This document shows, in pieces, positions 7,971 through 16,817 of a DNA stretch of 64,000 nucleotides. Origin of the DNA: an uncultured Shewanella sp. Lineage in GTDB: Bacteria > Pseudomonadota > Gammaproteobacteria > Enterobacterales > Shewanellaceae. Under the pieces are notes generated by a model that saw only the letters and a list, made by a program, of their open reading frames with translations, was not told the DNA's origin and made no database searches. A program made the position numbers and the translations under genes. The stretch spans positions 1 to 64,000 of the forward strand of contig NZ_CANLKR010000016.1 in NCBI RefSeq assembly GCF_947491715.1, read 5' to 3'. Numbering within the stretch: position 1 is the stretch's first letter; the number at the start of each line of letters is the position of its first letter.

Positions 7971-10112
7971 ATGACAATCCTTATTAATTTTTCTGATATT
8001 AAGCAAAGGTTAGATGATTTTTCAAACGAGAAAATGGATGATAGGTATTTACATTCACCATTAATTAAAGGCATAGCATTAAGTTTAATTTCTTTACAAT
8101 GGGAAGGAACAGCTGATATTTTATCTGATGCATTTGTGCCCAAAAAGCAAGATATCGATTCATTTTATTCAACAATAACGCGACTAGGCTATCAATGTAA
8201 TAAATTAAAAATAAAATCAATGGATCAATTAGATCACATTATCAGCCCCGCGTTTATACAATTAGAAAATATTTCAGGCATTTTGATTAATACAGAAGAT
8301 GATATTGCTTATATATTTGATTATGTCAATAATATCACCATAGAGCACCCACTCAATGCAACGCCATGCCAACTCTGTGTGATCTCTGAATATTCTAAAA
8401 TATTTAGAGAGCCCCCCCCTGAGTCACAAGACAAATCAAATTGGATAAAATACGCCTTTTATAGGTATAACAATGAATTTAAAAGCCTCGTTTTTTTAAG
8501 CCTCGTTGTCAATATACTTGGTGCACTACAACCCTTTTTCATTATGAGTGTTTATAATTTTGCACTCACCTCTGAGTCAACAAGCACACTATTTTGGCTA
8601 TGCAGTTTTGCGATCGCACTTGCCCTTGCGGAGTTTTTCTTCAAACGCGTCAGAATGAACATACTCACCTCCTCAGGTAAAGATCTTGCGGTACATATCT
8701 CTAAACATGTTATCGGAAAACTTCTTTGGTTACCCTATGCGATGACTTCATCTGCGGGGGTATCAAGCCAATTAGCGCGCTTAAGGGACATCGATCAATT
8801 TAGAAAACTTGTTACAGCAGAATCGACACTCAGTTACTTTGACATGCCGTTTATCATAGTATTTATCATCGCTATTACCGTTATTTCAGGCAGTGCAGCA
8901 ATCACGGTAATAATAGGTATCGTTATTATGTTGTTATTTTGTATCTATGCGAGATACCTATATGTTCATGCCACCTCCAAAAGTTCAACAGCCAATAGTA
9001 TGGTCTCTTATCAATGGAATGAATTGTTAAGAAGCATCAATAGTATGCAAGGCCTACCACTGCTAAAAGTGATTCAATCACGTTTTCATGCCGCTCATAC
9101 ACAAAGTTTAGAGGATGGTGAAAATGTATCCGTCACTAATAGTAAAATACAAGGAATGGGTCAAGGCCTTATTCAAAGCATAGGTACTGCCAGTATTGTC
9201 ACTGCGGTACTAGGCGTGATGGACGGAACATCTGATGCAGGAGCCATGCTCGCTATCGTCATTTTAGTCTGGAAAGCACTCGGCCCCATTATGGGGATTT
9301 ATAACTCCATCGTAAAATTCAAATCTATTCAAGCTTCTGCAAAACAAATTAATGCGCTAATGTCATTAAATGACGATCAAACATCACTTGAAAAAAGCCC
9401 ACCAATACGCCAATTCAACGGCGAAATTGTTGTTAGTGGACTGAACCATCGATATTTACATGCAGGATCAGGACTCACTAACCTCGGATTCAAATTCGAC
9501 TCCGGCGATAAAATATCCATTAGTGGCCCATCGGGATCAGGTAAAACAACCTTACTCACGATACTCGCAGGATTAGATGAAAAATACCAAGGTATCGTCT
9601 ATATGGATGGATATAATATTAAACAATTTAACAATTATCGATACAGAAAGGCTATCAACTATGTCCCCTTTGAATTAAGGCTTTTCGAAGGCAGCCTTGC
9701 TTCAAACTTTATTTTACATAATGGTATGATCACAGAAACACAAATGAAAGACATTGTAGCGCTTCTTGATCTCAATGATATTCTGCCCCAAGGTATCGAC
9801 ACAGTATTTAATAATCAATTTATTCAGCAGCTCTCAAGCAGCAAAAAACAATCGATCAGACTTGCACTCGGCTTAGGGGCATGCGACGCCAAAATTGTCA
9901 TCATCGATGAGCCTTTTTGCGGAGTAGAAGAAGCTCATACTCCATATATTAATAAATTATTGTCCGATAAACTTGCTCACTCAACTGTTATTTATACAAC
10001 AAATAGCCGTCATTTAATCGCTGCATCCAATAATTGTCTATTACTGGATGCTGATGGAAGTCAGAAGTATTTTGGTTTTCCAGACAAAGTTATACAAAGC
10101 ATGAATAATTAA
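7971..10112 (+). CDS. Type I secretion ABC transporter with C39-like domain
   Basis: A 713-residue LapB/HlyB-type exporter: an N-terminal C39-peptidase-like domain (about 1-135) without a catalytic cysteine, as in adhesin and RTX exporters, then a membrane domain (about 160-440) and an ATPase. Walker A GPSGSGKT (519-526) and Walker B IIDE (Asp646-Glu647) are intact. The signature reads LSSSKKQ (621-627) instead of LSGGQ, and the H-loop region reads TTNSRHL. It begins one nucleotide after the previous stop, so the two ATPases are probably made together. The second half is noticeably less AT-rich than the genes before it. Confidence 0.87.
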   Translation: MTILINFSDIKQRLDDFSNEKMDDRYLHSPLIKGIALSLISLQWEGTADILSDAFVPKKQDIDSFYSTITRLGYQCNKLKIKSMDQLDHIISPAFIQLENISGILINTEDDIAYIFDYVNNITIEHPLNATPCQLCVISEYSKIFREPPPESQDKSNWIKYAFYRYNNEFKSLVFLSLVVNILGALQPFFIMSVYNFALTSESTSTLFWLCSFAIALALAEFFFKRVRMNILTSSGKDLAVHISKHVIGKLLWLPYAMTSSAGVSSQLARLRDIDQFRKLVTAESTLSYFDMPFIIVFIIAITVISGSAAITVIIGIVIMLLFCIYARYLYVHATSKSSTANSMVSYQWNELLRSINSMQGLPLLKVIQSRFHAAHTQSLEDGENVSVTNSKIQGMGQGLIQSIGTASIVTAVLGVMDGTSDAGAMLAIVILVWKALGPIMGIYNSIVKFKSIQASAKQINALMSLNDDQTSLEKSPPIRQFNGEIVVSGLNHRYLHAGSGLTNLGFKFDSGDKISISGPSGSGKTTLLTILAGLDEKYQGIVYMDGYNIKQFNNYRYRKAINYVPFELRLFEGSLASNFILHNGMITETQMKDIVALLDLNDILPQGIDTVFNNQFIQQLSSSKKQSIRLALGLGACDAKIVIIDEPFCGVEEAHTPYINKLLSDKLAHSTVIYTTNSRHLIAASNNCLLLDADGSQKYFGFPDKVIQSMNN

Positions 10113-10395
10113 GGCCTAGTGATTTAAGTCATCTTTCTTTAAACAAAGGGGCCGCCAGCAAAATGTAAGACACGTTTAGCCGGCTCCTGCTTTATAAAGG
10201 AATTAAGACAGCATTTGTGGTGCCTTTTTACGACATTATCGTTTGTTTATGTTCGGCCCCATGAGCGAAGGAGATAGAGCGACGTTTGAGCCTAAACCGA
10301 GAATAACTACACCGCATAAGCTCTGCCTTGTACAAATAATCAAAAAACTGCTGCAGAAATCATCGCCAAAGTTCAACTCGTCCTAATCTTCTTTT

Positions 10396-12030
10396 TTATA
10401 TTCCCACTCGGCACTGACTAAAGATATCTTTACTAGCAAGATATTCTTTCGTTTTAACATTGAAAATGCCTAAAAGACTATCAAACAAATTATCATGGGA
10501 AAATCCACCTTTTTCAGCCACACTCTCAAGACAAAATTGACTTAACCTATTCTGCTGATAGAAGGTATCAGAGAACCACGATAAGAATGGAATATGCGTT
10601 TGCTCATTCGGCGCGAGACTGTAAGGCGCTCCATGTAAATATAGGCCTTTTTCGCCTAAAGACTCCCCATGATCAGACATATAAAGCATACCGGTATTAA
10701 ATGTTGAGTTGTATTGTTTAATATTTTCAACAACTTTAGAAAGAATATAATCAGTATACAATATTGTATTATCATAGGTATTGATTAATTCTTGTTTACT
10801 ACAATTTTGAATATCACTCCTTTGGCAATCTGGAATAAACTGCCTAAAAGCTTTTGGATAACGTAAATAATAGGTAGGACCATGGGAACCCATTAGATGT
10901 AATACAATGAAAATATTCTGTTTTTTTGCTTCCGACAACGCTTTTTTTAATGGTGTCAATAAAGCTTCATCAAAACAAGATGCTGATGTACATTCCTTTG
11001 GAAACTGTGCCTTTATTATCATTTCATGCTTAACTTTATTACATACCCCCTTACAACCGCTGTCATTATCAAACCATTGAACGTTAATCTTAGCATAAGA
11101 TAAAACATCTAAAACTGTATCTTGGCTCTGCGCTTTTTTCAGCGCATAATCTGAACGATTAAGATGAGAAAACATACAAGGGACTGAAATTGCTGTTGCT
11201 GTGCCACAAGAAGAAGTATTTTGAAAAGCTAACAAACCTAATTTTCTTGTGTATGCGTTAGTGAGTCGATTATATCCAAAATATGCATCATTCTTTGCTC
11301 TGGCCGTTTCTCCAAGCACCATGACGATCAAGTTTGGCTTCGTCCCTTTAGCGTTAATGACCACAGCATCAGCACCTAACTGTTGGTACGGGATAGGTTT
11401 AGAAAAATAGTGATTATTAATATACTTAATTGTAGAGGCAACAGCATAGGAAGGTATAATCAAACGTTTCAAGTTATCATTATTTCGACCAAATGCAGCA
11501 TAGTTTTGATAAAAAATCCCTAAAATAATAAAAATAGCCACCAGAGAAATAACCAAATAAAGCAACTTATTCAGTAATTCTTTACAAAGGGCATGATAAG
11601 TAATGTTAGCCTTAAAGATTAATAAACAAGGAAAAACCCCAGTCAATATAAAGTATATTATAGCATTCAAATTGAAATAAGAGAGCGCTTCTGCTTGAGT
11701 CGTATCAGCAATATTTTGGATCATATTTCTATCAAATATCACCCCATACTTCATACTTGCGTAAAAAACCAAAGAAGATAGCATCGTCAGAGTAATAAAA
11801 AATGGCTTAGTAATATACTTTACTGAAAAAAGTGAAAACAGAGAAAAAAGTAACAAAAAAAGCAACACGGGTATGGATAGAACAAATAAAGAATTTGTAT
11901 CAGATTGAAGGATAAGACCTTGTTTAACCTTCAAAAAGAAGGGAGCATTGAACACAACCAAGTAATAAAATGATAGTAAAACCACAAATGTTCTTGAAGA
12001 TATAGAGTGAATATTTTTAAACAAAACCAA
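10396..12030 (-). CDS. Phosphoethanolamine transferase, EptA/MCR family
   Basis: A 544-residue inner-membrane enzyme that transfers phosphoethanolamine to lipid A, lowering surface charge and cationic peptide binding. Five N-terminal membrane helices lead into a periplasmic sulfatase-like domain. Expected catalytic and zinc residues are visible: Glu241 in GETARA, nucleophile Thr277 in SSCGTATAIS, Asp453-His454 in SDHGES and His466 in LHGAP. Paired cysteines at 275/285, 326/330 and 347/352 fit the family's disulfides. Length matches MCR/EptA (about 540). It is encoded alone, facing the secretion operon. Family assignment is firm; the exact acceptor is inferred. Confidence 0.92.
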   Translation of the reverse strand: MVLFKNIHSISSRTFVVLLSFYYLVVFNAPFFLKVKQGLILQSDTNSLFVLSIPVLLFLLLFSLFSLFSVKYITKPFFITLTMLSSLVFYASMKYGVIFDRNMIQNIADTTQAEALSYFNLNAIIYFILTGVFPCLLIFKANITYHALCKELLNKLLYLVISLVAIFIILGIFYQNYAAFGRNNDNLKRLIIPSYAVASTIKYINNHYFSKPIPYQQLGADAVVINAKGTKPNLIVMVLGETARAKNDAYFGYNRLTNAYTRKLGLLAFQNTSSCGTATAISVPCMFSHLNRSDYALKKAQSQDTVLDVLSYAKINVQWFDNDSGCKGVCNKVKHEMIIKAQFPKECTSASCFDEALLTPLKKALSEAKKQNIFIVLHLMGSHGPTYYLRYPKAFRQFIPDCQRSDIQNCSKQELINTYDNTILYTDYILSKVVENIKQYNSTFNTGMLYMSDHGESLGEKGLYLHGAPYSLAPNEQTHIPFLSWFSDTFYQQNRLSQFCLESVAEKGGFSHDNLFDSLLGIFNVKTKEYLASKDIFSQCRVGI

Positions 12031-12463
12031 ACCACCAAAAAGTTAACTCGCAGATCAGCTCACTAATCATGAAGGTGAAATAGTGTCATCAACAAGAGTC
12101 AAATATAAAAATTGATATTAATTACTGTCTTGATAGTAGTCCACCTAATATACTAAGGCTATATAAAAACGAAGATATGGTTAAAATACGCAAATCAAAC
12201 AACAGATTTACCTCACCATCAACTAACTAAACAAATAATAAATTACATTTAATTACCTGGCAAATAAATAACAATACATTTATTTACAAAGTTAAATGAA
12301 AAATGAACATTAGATTAATTATTGGCAAAGATAAGCCGACTCCTTTAAAATCTATTATGAATAATATTATCCTTATAATATGATTTGTAATTGAATAGTC
12401 GACAACAGATATTAAAATCAATTACTCACCCCATTTTTACTTTTACATTAAAGGTTTGCAATT
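12031..12463. other. AT-rich intergenic region upstream of the EptA-like gene
   Basis: 433 bp, strongly AT-rich, containing the presumed leftward promoter of the phosphoethanolamine transferase gene. I see no RNA gene, no clear -35/-10 pair and no recognisable operator. Confidence 0.4.
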
Positions 12464-12748
12464 TTGACTCAAAAAACCAACATCTCGCCCCTTAAACAAC
12501 GTCAAACCAGCCAAATAGAGACCAAAATTATTAAAAAAACACACTCAATTCCCACTTATGGAGACAACTTGCAAGTTTTTATACAATATTTAGAAAACCT
12601 TACAGCTTCAGGCCAAAAAGCGGCTATTACTTTTGATAAAGACACCCCCTATCCCTACTCAAGTATTAAAAAAAGAAAAACACGCTTAGTGAATACACCA
12701 CATAAGGCTAAACTGCACCTAGTAAGCTCCTTTTCAAATAAAAAATAA
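12464..12748 (+). CDS. Doubtful small basic protein
   Basis: An open frame of 94 codons starting at TTG, with a weak AAAGG site 8 nt upstream. The product is basic, Thr/Lys-rich and has no methionine after the start, no signal peptide, no membrane helix and no recognised domain. It lies between two convergent-to-leftward genes. It could be a genuine small protein, but chance opening in AT-rich DNA is equally possible. Confidence 0.3.
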   Translation: MTQKTNISPLKQRQTSQIETKIIKKTHSIPTYGDNLQVFIQYLENLTASGQKAAITFDKDTPYPYSSIKKRKTRLVNTPHKAKLHLVSSFSNKK

Positions 12749-12783
12749 CATAAAGGTTTGCCTTATTGAATGATGATAAAAGA

Positions 12784-13164
12784 CTAAACCGTCGATACCC
12801 ACTTTCCTTTATCAACATAGATTGCTTCGCTATTATCAGGCCATGACGGCATCCTCATACAAATAAATATCAGTGGTTCACTTAATACATTCCTATACTG
12901 AAAAACAGCATTTGGCTGAATATCAATTGAAGCCCCTTTAGTCAGCGTTGTTACAAAGCTGTCAATGCCATTATCTCGCCATATCTCCCCATGACCACAA
13001 CACATACCAAAACTCATTGACTGTAGCATAACTGCCTTGTTAATTTGAAATGGGAGCAAGCTACAATGGATCATTCCTCCTGTGGCTCCTTCCATCATAA
13101 AACGAACTTCAGCCCCTGCTGGCGAGCGAGTATCAGGTTCATCTGACAATCTTGTTGTTTTCAT
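12784..13164 (-). CDS. Small cupin-fold protein
   Basis: A 126-residue single-domain protein with a cupin-like pattern: glycine-rich strands around GGMIHCSLLP, a turn GHGEIWRDN matching the second half of cupin motif 1, and a late strand corresponding to motif 2 (FQYRNVLSEPLIFICMRMP). The two histidines that usually open motif 1 are absent; that segment reads KAVMLQSMSF. A metal site is therefore doubtful and the protein may bind a ligand without metal. The gene stands alone. Substrate unknown. Confidence 0.6.
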   Translation of the reverse strand: MKTTRLSDEPDTRSPAGAEVRFMMEGATGGMIHCSLLPFQINKAVMLQSMSFGMCCGHGEIWRDNGIDSFVTTLTKGASIDIQPNAVFQYRNVLSEPLIFICMRMPSWPDNSEAIYVDKGKWVSTV

Positions 13165-13384
13165 TCTTACCCACTGTTCATGTTGTTAAAAACAGAGAGG
13201 TTTTAACATAGTAGACAATAAATCAATAACTAAGACTCTATTTATCGCAAGCCATAGGCCTAATATACAAAGAATAATTAAACGTCAAAAATGAACAAGA
13301 ATAAGGGAGATTTTACTTGAGGCTTTCATAGATAAGTCTCCAAAGCGTCAACTTATCTCAAGACTGGACAAGATTTAAAATAAG

Positions 13385-13410
13385 AAAGCCCTGACTCATG
13401 TCAGGGCTTT
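13385..13410 (-). terminator. Terminator at the end of the tRNA cluster
   Basis: Perfect 11-bp stem AAAGCCCTGAC / GTCAGGGCTTT with a 4-nt loop. On the minus strand it is followed by a T-rich run, and it lies downstream of the last tRNA-Leu copy. Confidence 0.75.
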
Positions 13411-13430
13411 AATACGCTTTACTATAAAAA

Positions 13431-13527
13431 TGGTACCCGAGCCCAGACTTGAACTGTCACGCGCACTTTACTAACAAGAGTGCGAGGGATGTTAAACCCC
13501 TTGTGTTCACCGATCCCACCACTCGAA
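13431..13527 (-). pseudogene. Decayed tRNA-Leu(UAA) copy 1
   Basis: Tandem-array copy of tRNA-Leu(UAA) with an expanded variable arm. The anticodon loop still shows TAA, but the base after it is C instead of A, the T-stem has two mismatches and the 5' acceptor strand reads ATTCGAG instead of GCCCGAG. The CCA end is encoded. Probably nonfunctional. Confidence 0.7.
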
Positions 13528-13620
13528 TGTGAGCCACTATTTACTCAATTTGGTATTACACAATTAACAGACACAAAAAACCCGACTTATGTCAGGGCCT
13601 GATACTCTTTACTATAAAAA

Positions 13621-13717
13621 TGGTACCCGAGGCCAGACTTGAACTATCACGCGCACTTTACTAACAAGAGTGCGAGGGATATTAAATCCCTTATGTCTAC
13701 CGCGCTCCCATCACTCG
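13621..13717 (-). pseudogene. Decayed tRNA-Leu(UAA) copy 2
   Basis: Starts 190 bp from copy 1. The 5' acceptor strand is ATTCGAG, which could pair only weakly with CTCGGGT. The D-loop is longer by two bases. The D-stem is ATG/CAT instead of GTG/CAC, a pairing-preserving change. The T-stem carries a mismatch, and the base after anticodon TAA is T. The variable arm is long (CGCACT...AGTGCG). Likely a pseudogene. Confidence 0.7.
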
Positions 13718-13813
13718 AATGTGAGCCACTATTTACTCAATTTGGTATTACACAATTAACAGACACAAAAAAAACCGACTTATGTCAGGGCCTGATACTC
13801 TTTACTAGAAAAA

Positions 13814-13910
13814 TGGTACCCGAGGCCAGACTTGAACTATCACGCACACTTTACTAACAAGAGTGCGAGGGATATTAAATCCCTCATGTCTACCGCGCTC
13901 CCATCACTCG
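13814..13910 (-). pseudogene. Decayed tRNA-Leu(UAA) copy 3
   Basis: Nearly identical to copy 2 and 193 bp from it, with the same acceptor, D-arm and T-stem changes. The variable-arm stem has one further substitution (CACACT for CGCACT on the plus strand). The flanking spacer is also repeated, so whole units were duplicated. Confidence 0.7.
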
Positions 13911-13995
13911 AATGTGAGCCACTATTTACTCAATTTGGTATTACACAATTAACAGACACAAAAAAGCCCCGACTCATGTCAAGGCTTGTTTGTGA

Positions 13996-14093
13996 TGGTA
14001 CCCGAGGCCAGACTTGAACTGGCACGCGCACTTTACTAACAAGAGTGCGAGGGATTTTAAATCCTTTGTGTCTACCGATTCCACCACTCGGGC
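13996..14093 (-). tRNA. tRNA-Leu(UAA) with enlarged variable arm
   Basis: 98 nt including CCA. Acceptor GCCCGAG/CTCGGGT, D-arm and T-arm match the intact copies to the right. The variable arm is enlarged to a 6-bp stem (CGCACT/AGTGCG) with a large loop. The anticodon stem has one A-C mismatch. It may be functional but has the hallmark of the decaying array's founder. Confidence 0.7.
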
Positions 14094-14212
14094 AAAACTG
14101 TTTGCCTTTTAGAATGCGCTTAATCAGGATCAGACAATGTCTTAACAACAAGAGATCACGATAATAGCCAGACCAAACATAAAGTGAATCACTTTAAAAG
14201 ATTTAAAATAAG

Positions 14213-14238
14213 AAAGCCCTGACATGAGTCAGGGCTTT
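14213..14238 (-). terminator. Internal terminator-like hairpin in tRNA cluster
   Basis: Stem AAAGCCCTGAC / GTCAGGGCTTT with loop ATGA and a T-rich tail on the minus strand. It is almost the same element, with the same flanks, as at 13385-13410, so the boundary was duplicated along with the tRNA copies. Confidence 0.6.
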
Positions 14239-14258
14239 AATACGCTTTACTATAAAAA

Positions 14259-14344
14259 TGGTACCCGAGGCCAGACTTGAACTGGCACGCCTATTAAGCG
14301 AGGGATTTTAAATCCCTTGTGTCTACCGATTCCACCACTCGGGC
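14259..14344 (-). tRNA. leuZ: tRNA-Leu(UAA), intact copy
   Basis: 86 nt with encoded CCA. Acceptor stem GCCCGAG/CTCGGGT, anticodon loop TTTAAAA (anticodon TAA), short class II variable arm and consensus TTCAAGT loop. Closely similar to Escherichia coli tRNA-Leu(UAA). One of three copies spaced exactly 259 bp apart. Confidence 0.93.
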
Positions 14345-14517
14345 AAAACTGTTTTCTTTATTCTGTTTAGAAAGACCACTTTGGCTTTAACAGGAGCATA
14401 TGACGTCGGTAGTCGTAATATTGCCTTGTTACTTTCTTTCATTCGCAACAAAAGTGCGAATGCTTTTATTTTAATTTTCATTCAGTCCGCTTACAGTAGA
14501 AAGCTAACTGATAAAAA

Positions 14518-14603
14518 TGGTACCCGAGGCCAGACTTGAACTGGCACGCCTATTAAGCGAGGGATTTTAAATCCCTTGTGTCTACCGATTCCACCACTCG
14601 GGC
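14518..14603 (-). tRNA. leuZ: tRNA-Leu(UAA), intact copy
   Basis: Same sequence as the copy at 14259-14344. The spacer to the next copy is almost identical too, so this is a recent tandem duplication of a 259-bp unit. Confidence 0.93.
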
Positions 14604-14776
14604 AAAACTGTTTTCTTTATTCTGTTTAGAAAGACCACTTTGGCTTTAACAGGAGAATATGACGTCGGTAGTCGTAATATTGCCTTGTTGCTTTCTTTCA
14701 TTCGTAACAAAAGTGCGAATACTTTTATTTTAATTTTCATTCAGTACGCTTACAGTAGAAAGCTAACTGATAAAAA

Positions 14777-14862
14777 TGGTACCCGAGGCCAGACTTGAAC
14801 TGGCACGCCTATTAAGCGAGGGATTTTAAATCCCTTGTGTCTACCGATTCCACCACTCGGGC
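14777..14862 (-). tRNA. leuZ: tRNA-Leu(UAA), intact copy
   Basis: Same sequence as the two copies to its left. It is the first Leu gene after tRNA-Cys in the direction of transcription, the order of the enteric glyW-cysT-leuZ operon. Confidence 0.93.
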
Positions 14863-14948
14863 AAAAAAATTTTTAATAAATTGACACGTATTATCGGTAG
14901 TTAATACTGCCATTGATGTTAAAACCAATGACTCAATCATTCTAAATT

Positions 14949-15022
14949 TGGAGGCGCGACCCGGAGTCGAACCGAGATAGACGGATTTGCAATCCGCAGC
15001 ATAGCCATTCTGCCATCGCGCC
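14949..15022 (-). tRNA. cysT: tRNA-Cys(GCA)
   Basis: 74 nt with CCA. Acceptor GGCGCGA/TCGCGCC, anticodon loop TTGCAAA with GCA, T-loop TTCGACT. Second gene of the tRNA operon. Confidence 0.95.
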
Positions 15023-15057
15023 ATATTTTAATAAAAAACAACTTCAAAATTGTTTTT

Positions 15058-15133
15058 TGGAGCGACATATCGGGTTCGAACCGATGACCTATACCTTGGC
15101 AAGGTATCGCTCTACCAACTGAGCTAATGTCGC
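15058..15133 (-). tRNA. glyW: tRNA-Gly(GCC)
   Basis: 76 nt with CCA. Acceptor GCGACAT/ATGTCGC, anticodon GCC in loop TTGCCAA, T-loop TTCGAAC. First gene of the leftward tRNA operon. Confidence 0.95.
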
Positions 15134-15380
15134 ATCTGTAAGACCAAGAAAACAAACTATACGCATCACAACTTGTTTTTTATTTCACTTCGTCTTGACT
15201 ACGGGATGGCATTCTACCGATTTGTTTATCAGAGTCAATCAACAAAACGCTTTTATTCTTCCGTTTGCTGCCAATTCGACCAAGCTGTTGTTTTTTTGAT
15301 TTTTTTGTTCAAATATAAAGCGTCCTGTGAACTGGGGGCGCTTCATCATTAATCAATAAAAGGAGAAATCATCTCCAAAT

Positions 15381-16817
15381 TTACAGTTGAGGTAGAGATT
15401 GGTAGTTCAACGCCAACATTTTTTGCATCACCCCCACAACTTGGCAGCTATAACCAAACTCATTGTCATACCACACATACAAAATTGCGCGCTTACCATC
15501 GGCAATGGTAGCCTGAGAGTCCAATACTCCCGCGTAGCGAGAACCAACCAAATCACTCGACACAATTTCAGTTGACTCAGTAAAGTCAATTTGATTTTGT
15601 AATTCGGAGTGCAACGCCTTATTACGTAAATAATCGTTGATATCTGCTTTATCCGTTTCGATATTCAAATTCAAACTGATAATCGCCATTGATACATTCG
15701 GTGTCGGCACCCTTATTGCGTTTCCTGTTAATTTACCTTCTAAAACAGGTAATGCCTTAGCGACTGCTTTGGCAGCGCCTGTTTCTGTGATCACCATATT
15801 TAACGGCGCACTGCGACCACGTCTATCGGCTTTATGATAGTTATCAATCAAATTTTGATCATTCGTATATGAATGAATAGTTTCAACATGACCATTCACA
15901 ATACCGTATTCATCATTCACTGCCTTTAACACAGGCGTAATGGCATTTGTTGTGCAGCTGGCTGCAGAAATAATCGTATCTTCTGATAAAATATCGGCTT
16001 CATTAACACCATAAACAATGTTCTTAATCTTCCCTTTTGCCGGTGCTGTTAATAATACTTTTGCCGCTCCTTTTGAATTAAGGTGTAACCCTAATCCTGC
16101 TTCATCTTTCCAGATCCCAGTATTATCGACAATCAGTGCATCTTCAATACCATATTGGGTATAATCAATTTCATCTGGAGAGTTAGCATTAATGATTTGA
16201 ATATAGGTACCATTGGCAATGATAGCGTTATTTTCTTCATCCACTGATACAGAACCATTGAAAGGGCCGTGAACAGAATCACGACGAAGTAGACTCGCTC
16301 GTTTTTCTAAGTCCCCTTTGCGACCACCACGTAACACAATGGCCCGTAATCTTAATTTATTGCTGACACCACTTCTTTCAATTAATAAACGCGCCAATAA
16401 ACGGCCAATGCGTCCAAAACCATAAAGTACCACATCTTTTGCTTCATCATCATGCTCTTCATTGATTGCTGAAGCTAATACATCACTCATATAAGCATCA
16501 ATCTGAGAATCGTCTGAATATTCACGCCAATAATTCACTGCCACTTTACCAATATCAACTTTACATTGCTTCACAGCTAATCGAGTCAATGCCTCAATAA
16601 AGGGAAGACTCTCTCGCAATCGTAGTTTTTCCCCCACATGATGACGAACTAGGCGATGCGCTTTAATAATATCAATGGTAGAGGCATTTAATAAAGGCTT
16701 ACCATAAACAACAACTTCAACACCTTGATTACGGTATAATTTCCCTAACAAAGGCTGCATAGCCTCAGCCATTTCAAAACGTTCTTGCCAACTTTGTAGG
16801 TGTTTATCAGCGCTCAT
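15381..16817 (-). CDS. Long-form glyceraldehyde-3-phosphate dehydrogenase
   Basis: A 478-residue GAPDH with an N-terminal extension of about 125 residues before the Rossmann motif YGFGRIGR. The catalytic cysteine is Cys288 in SAASCTTNAITPVL, with the following catalytic domain ending WYDNEFGYS. Such long forms are common in Shewanella and Vibrio next to a normal-length GAPDH and are thought to serve gluconeogenesis or a different cofactor need; that role is inferred. It diverges from the 335-residue GAPDH gene across a 656-bp gap, so the two may be oppositely regulated. Confidence 0.9.
   Translation of the reverse strand: MSADKHLQSWQERFEMAEAMQPLLGKLYRNQGVEVVVYGKPLLNASTIDIIKAHRLVRHHVGEKLRLRESLPFIEALTRLAVKQCKVDIGKVAVNYWREYSDDSQIDAYMSDVLASAINEEHDDEAKDVVLYGFGRIGRLLARLLIERSGVSNKLRLRAIVLRGGRKGDLEKRASLLRRDSVHGPFNGSVSVDEENNAIIANGTYIQIINANSPDEIDYTQYGIEDALIVDNTGIWKDEAGLGLHLNSKGAAKVLLTAPAKGKIKNIVYGVNEADILSEDTIISAASCTTNAITPVLKAVNDEYGIVNGHVETIHSYTNDQNLIDNYHKADRRGRSAPLNMVITETGAAKAVAKALPVLEGKLTGNAIRVPTPNVSMAIISLNLNIETDKADINDYLRNKALHSELQNQIDFTESTEIVSSDLVGSRYAGVLDSQATIADGKRAILYVWYDNEFGYSCQVVGVMQKMLALNYQSLPQL

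Noticed and set aside
1..10112. LapD/LapG-type retention system next to the adhesin
   Set aside because: No GGDEF/EAL or BTLCP protease gene is visible in the window; control seems to be by other means or encoded elsewhere.
13639..14017. Two near-identical short plus-strand ORFs starting MNYHAHFTNKSARD
   Set aside because: They run antisense through the repeated tRNA-Leu copies; the repetition comes from the RNA array, not from a protein family.
13431..14862. Possible CRISPR array because of regularly spaced repeats
   Set aside because: The repeats are whole tRNA-Leu genes and spacers that are themselves identical, not short direct repeats with unique spacers.
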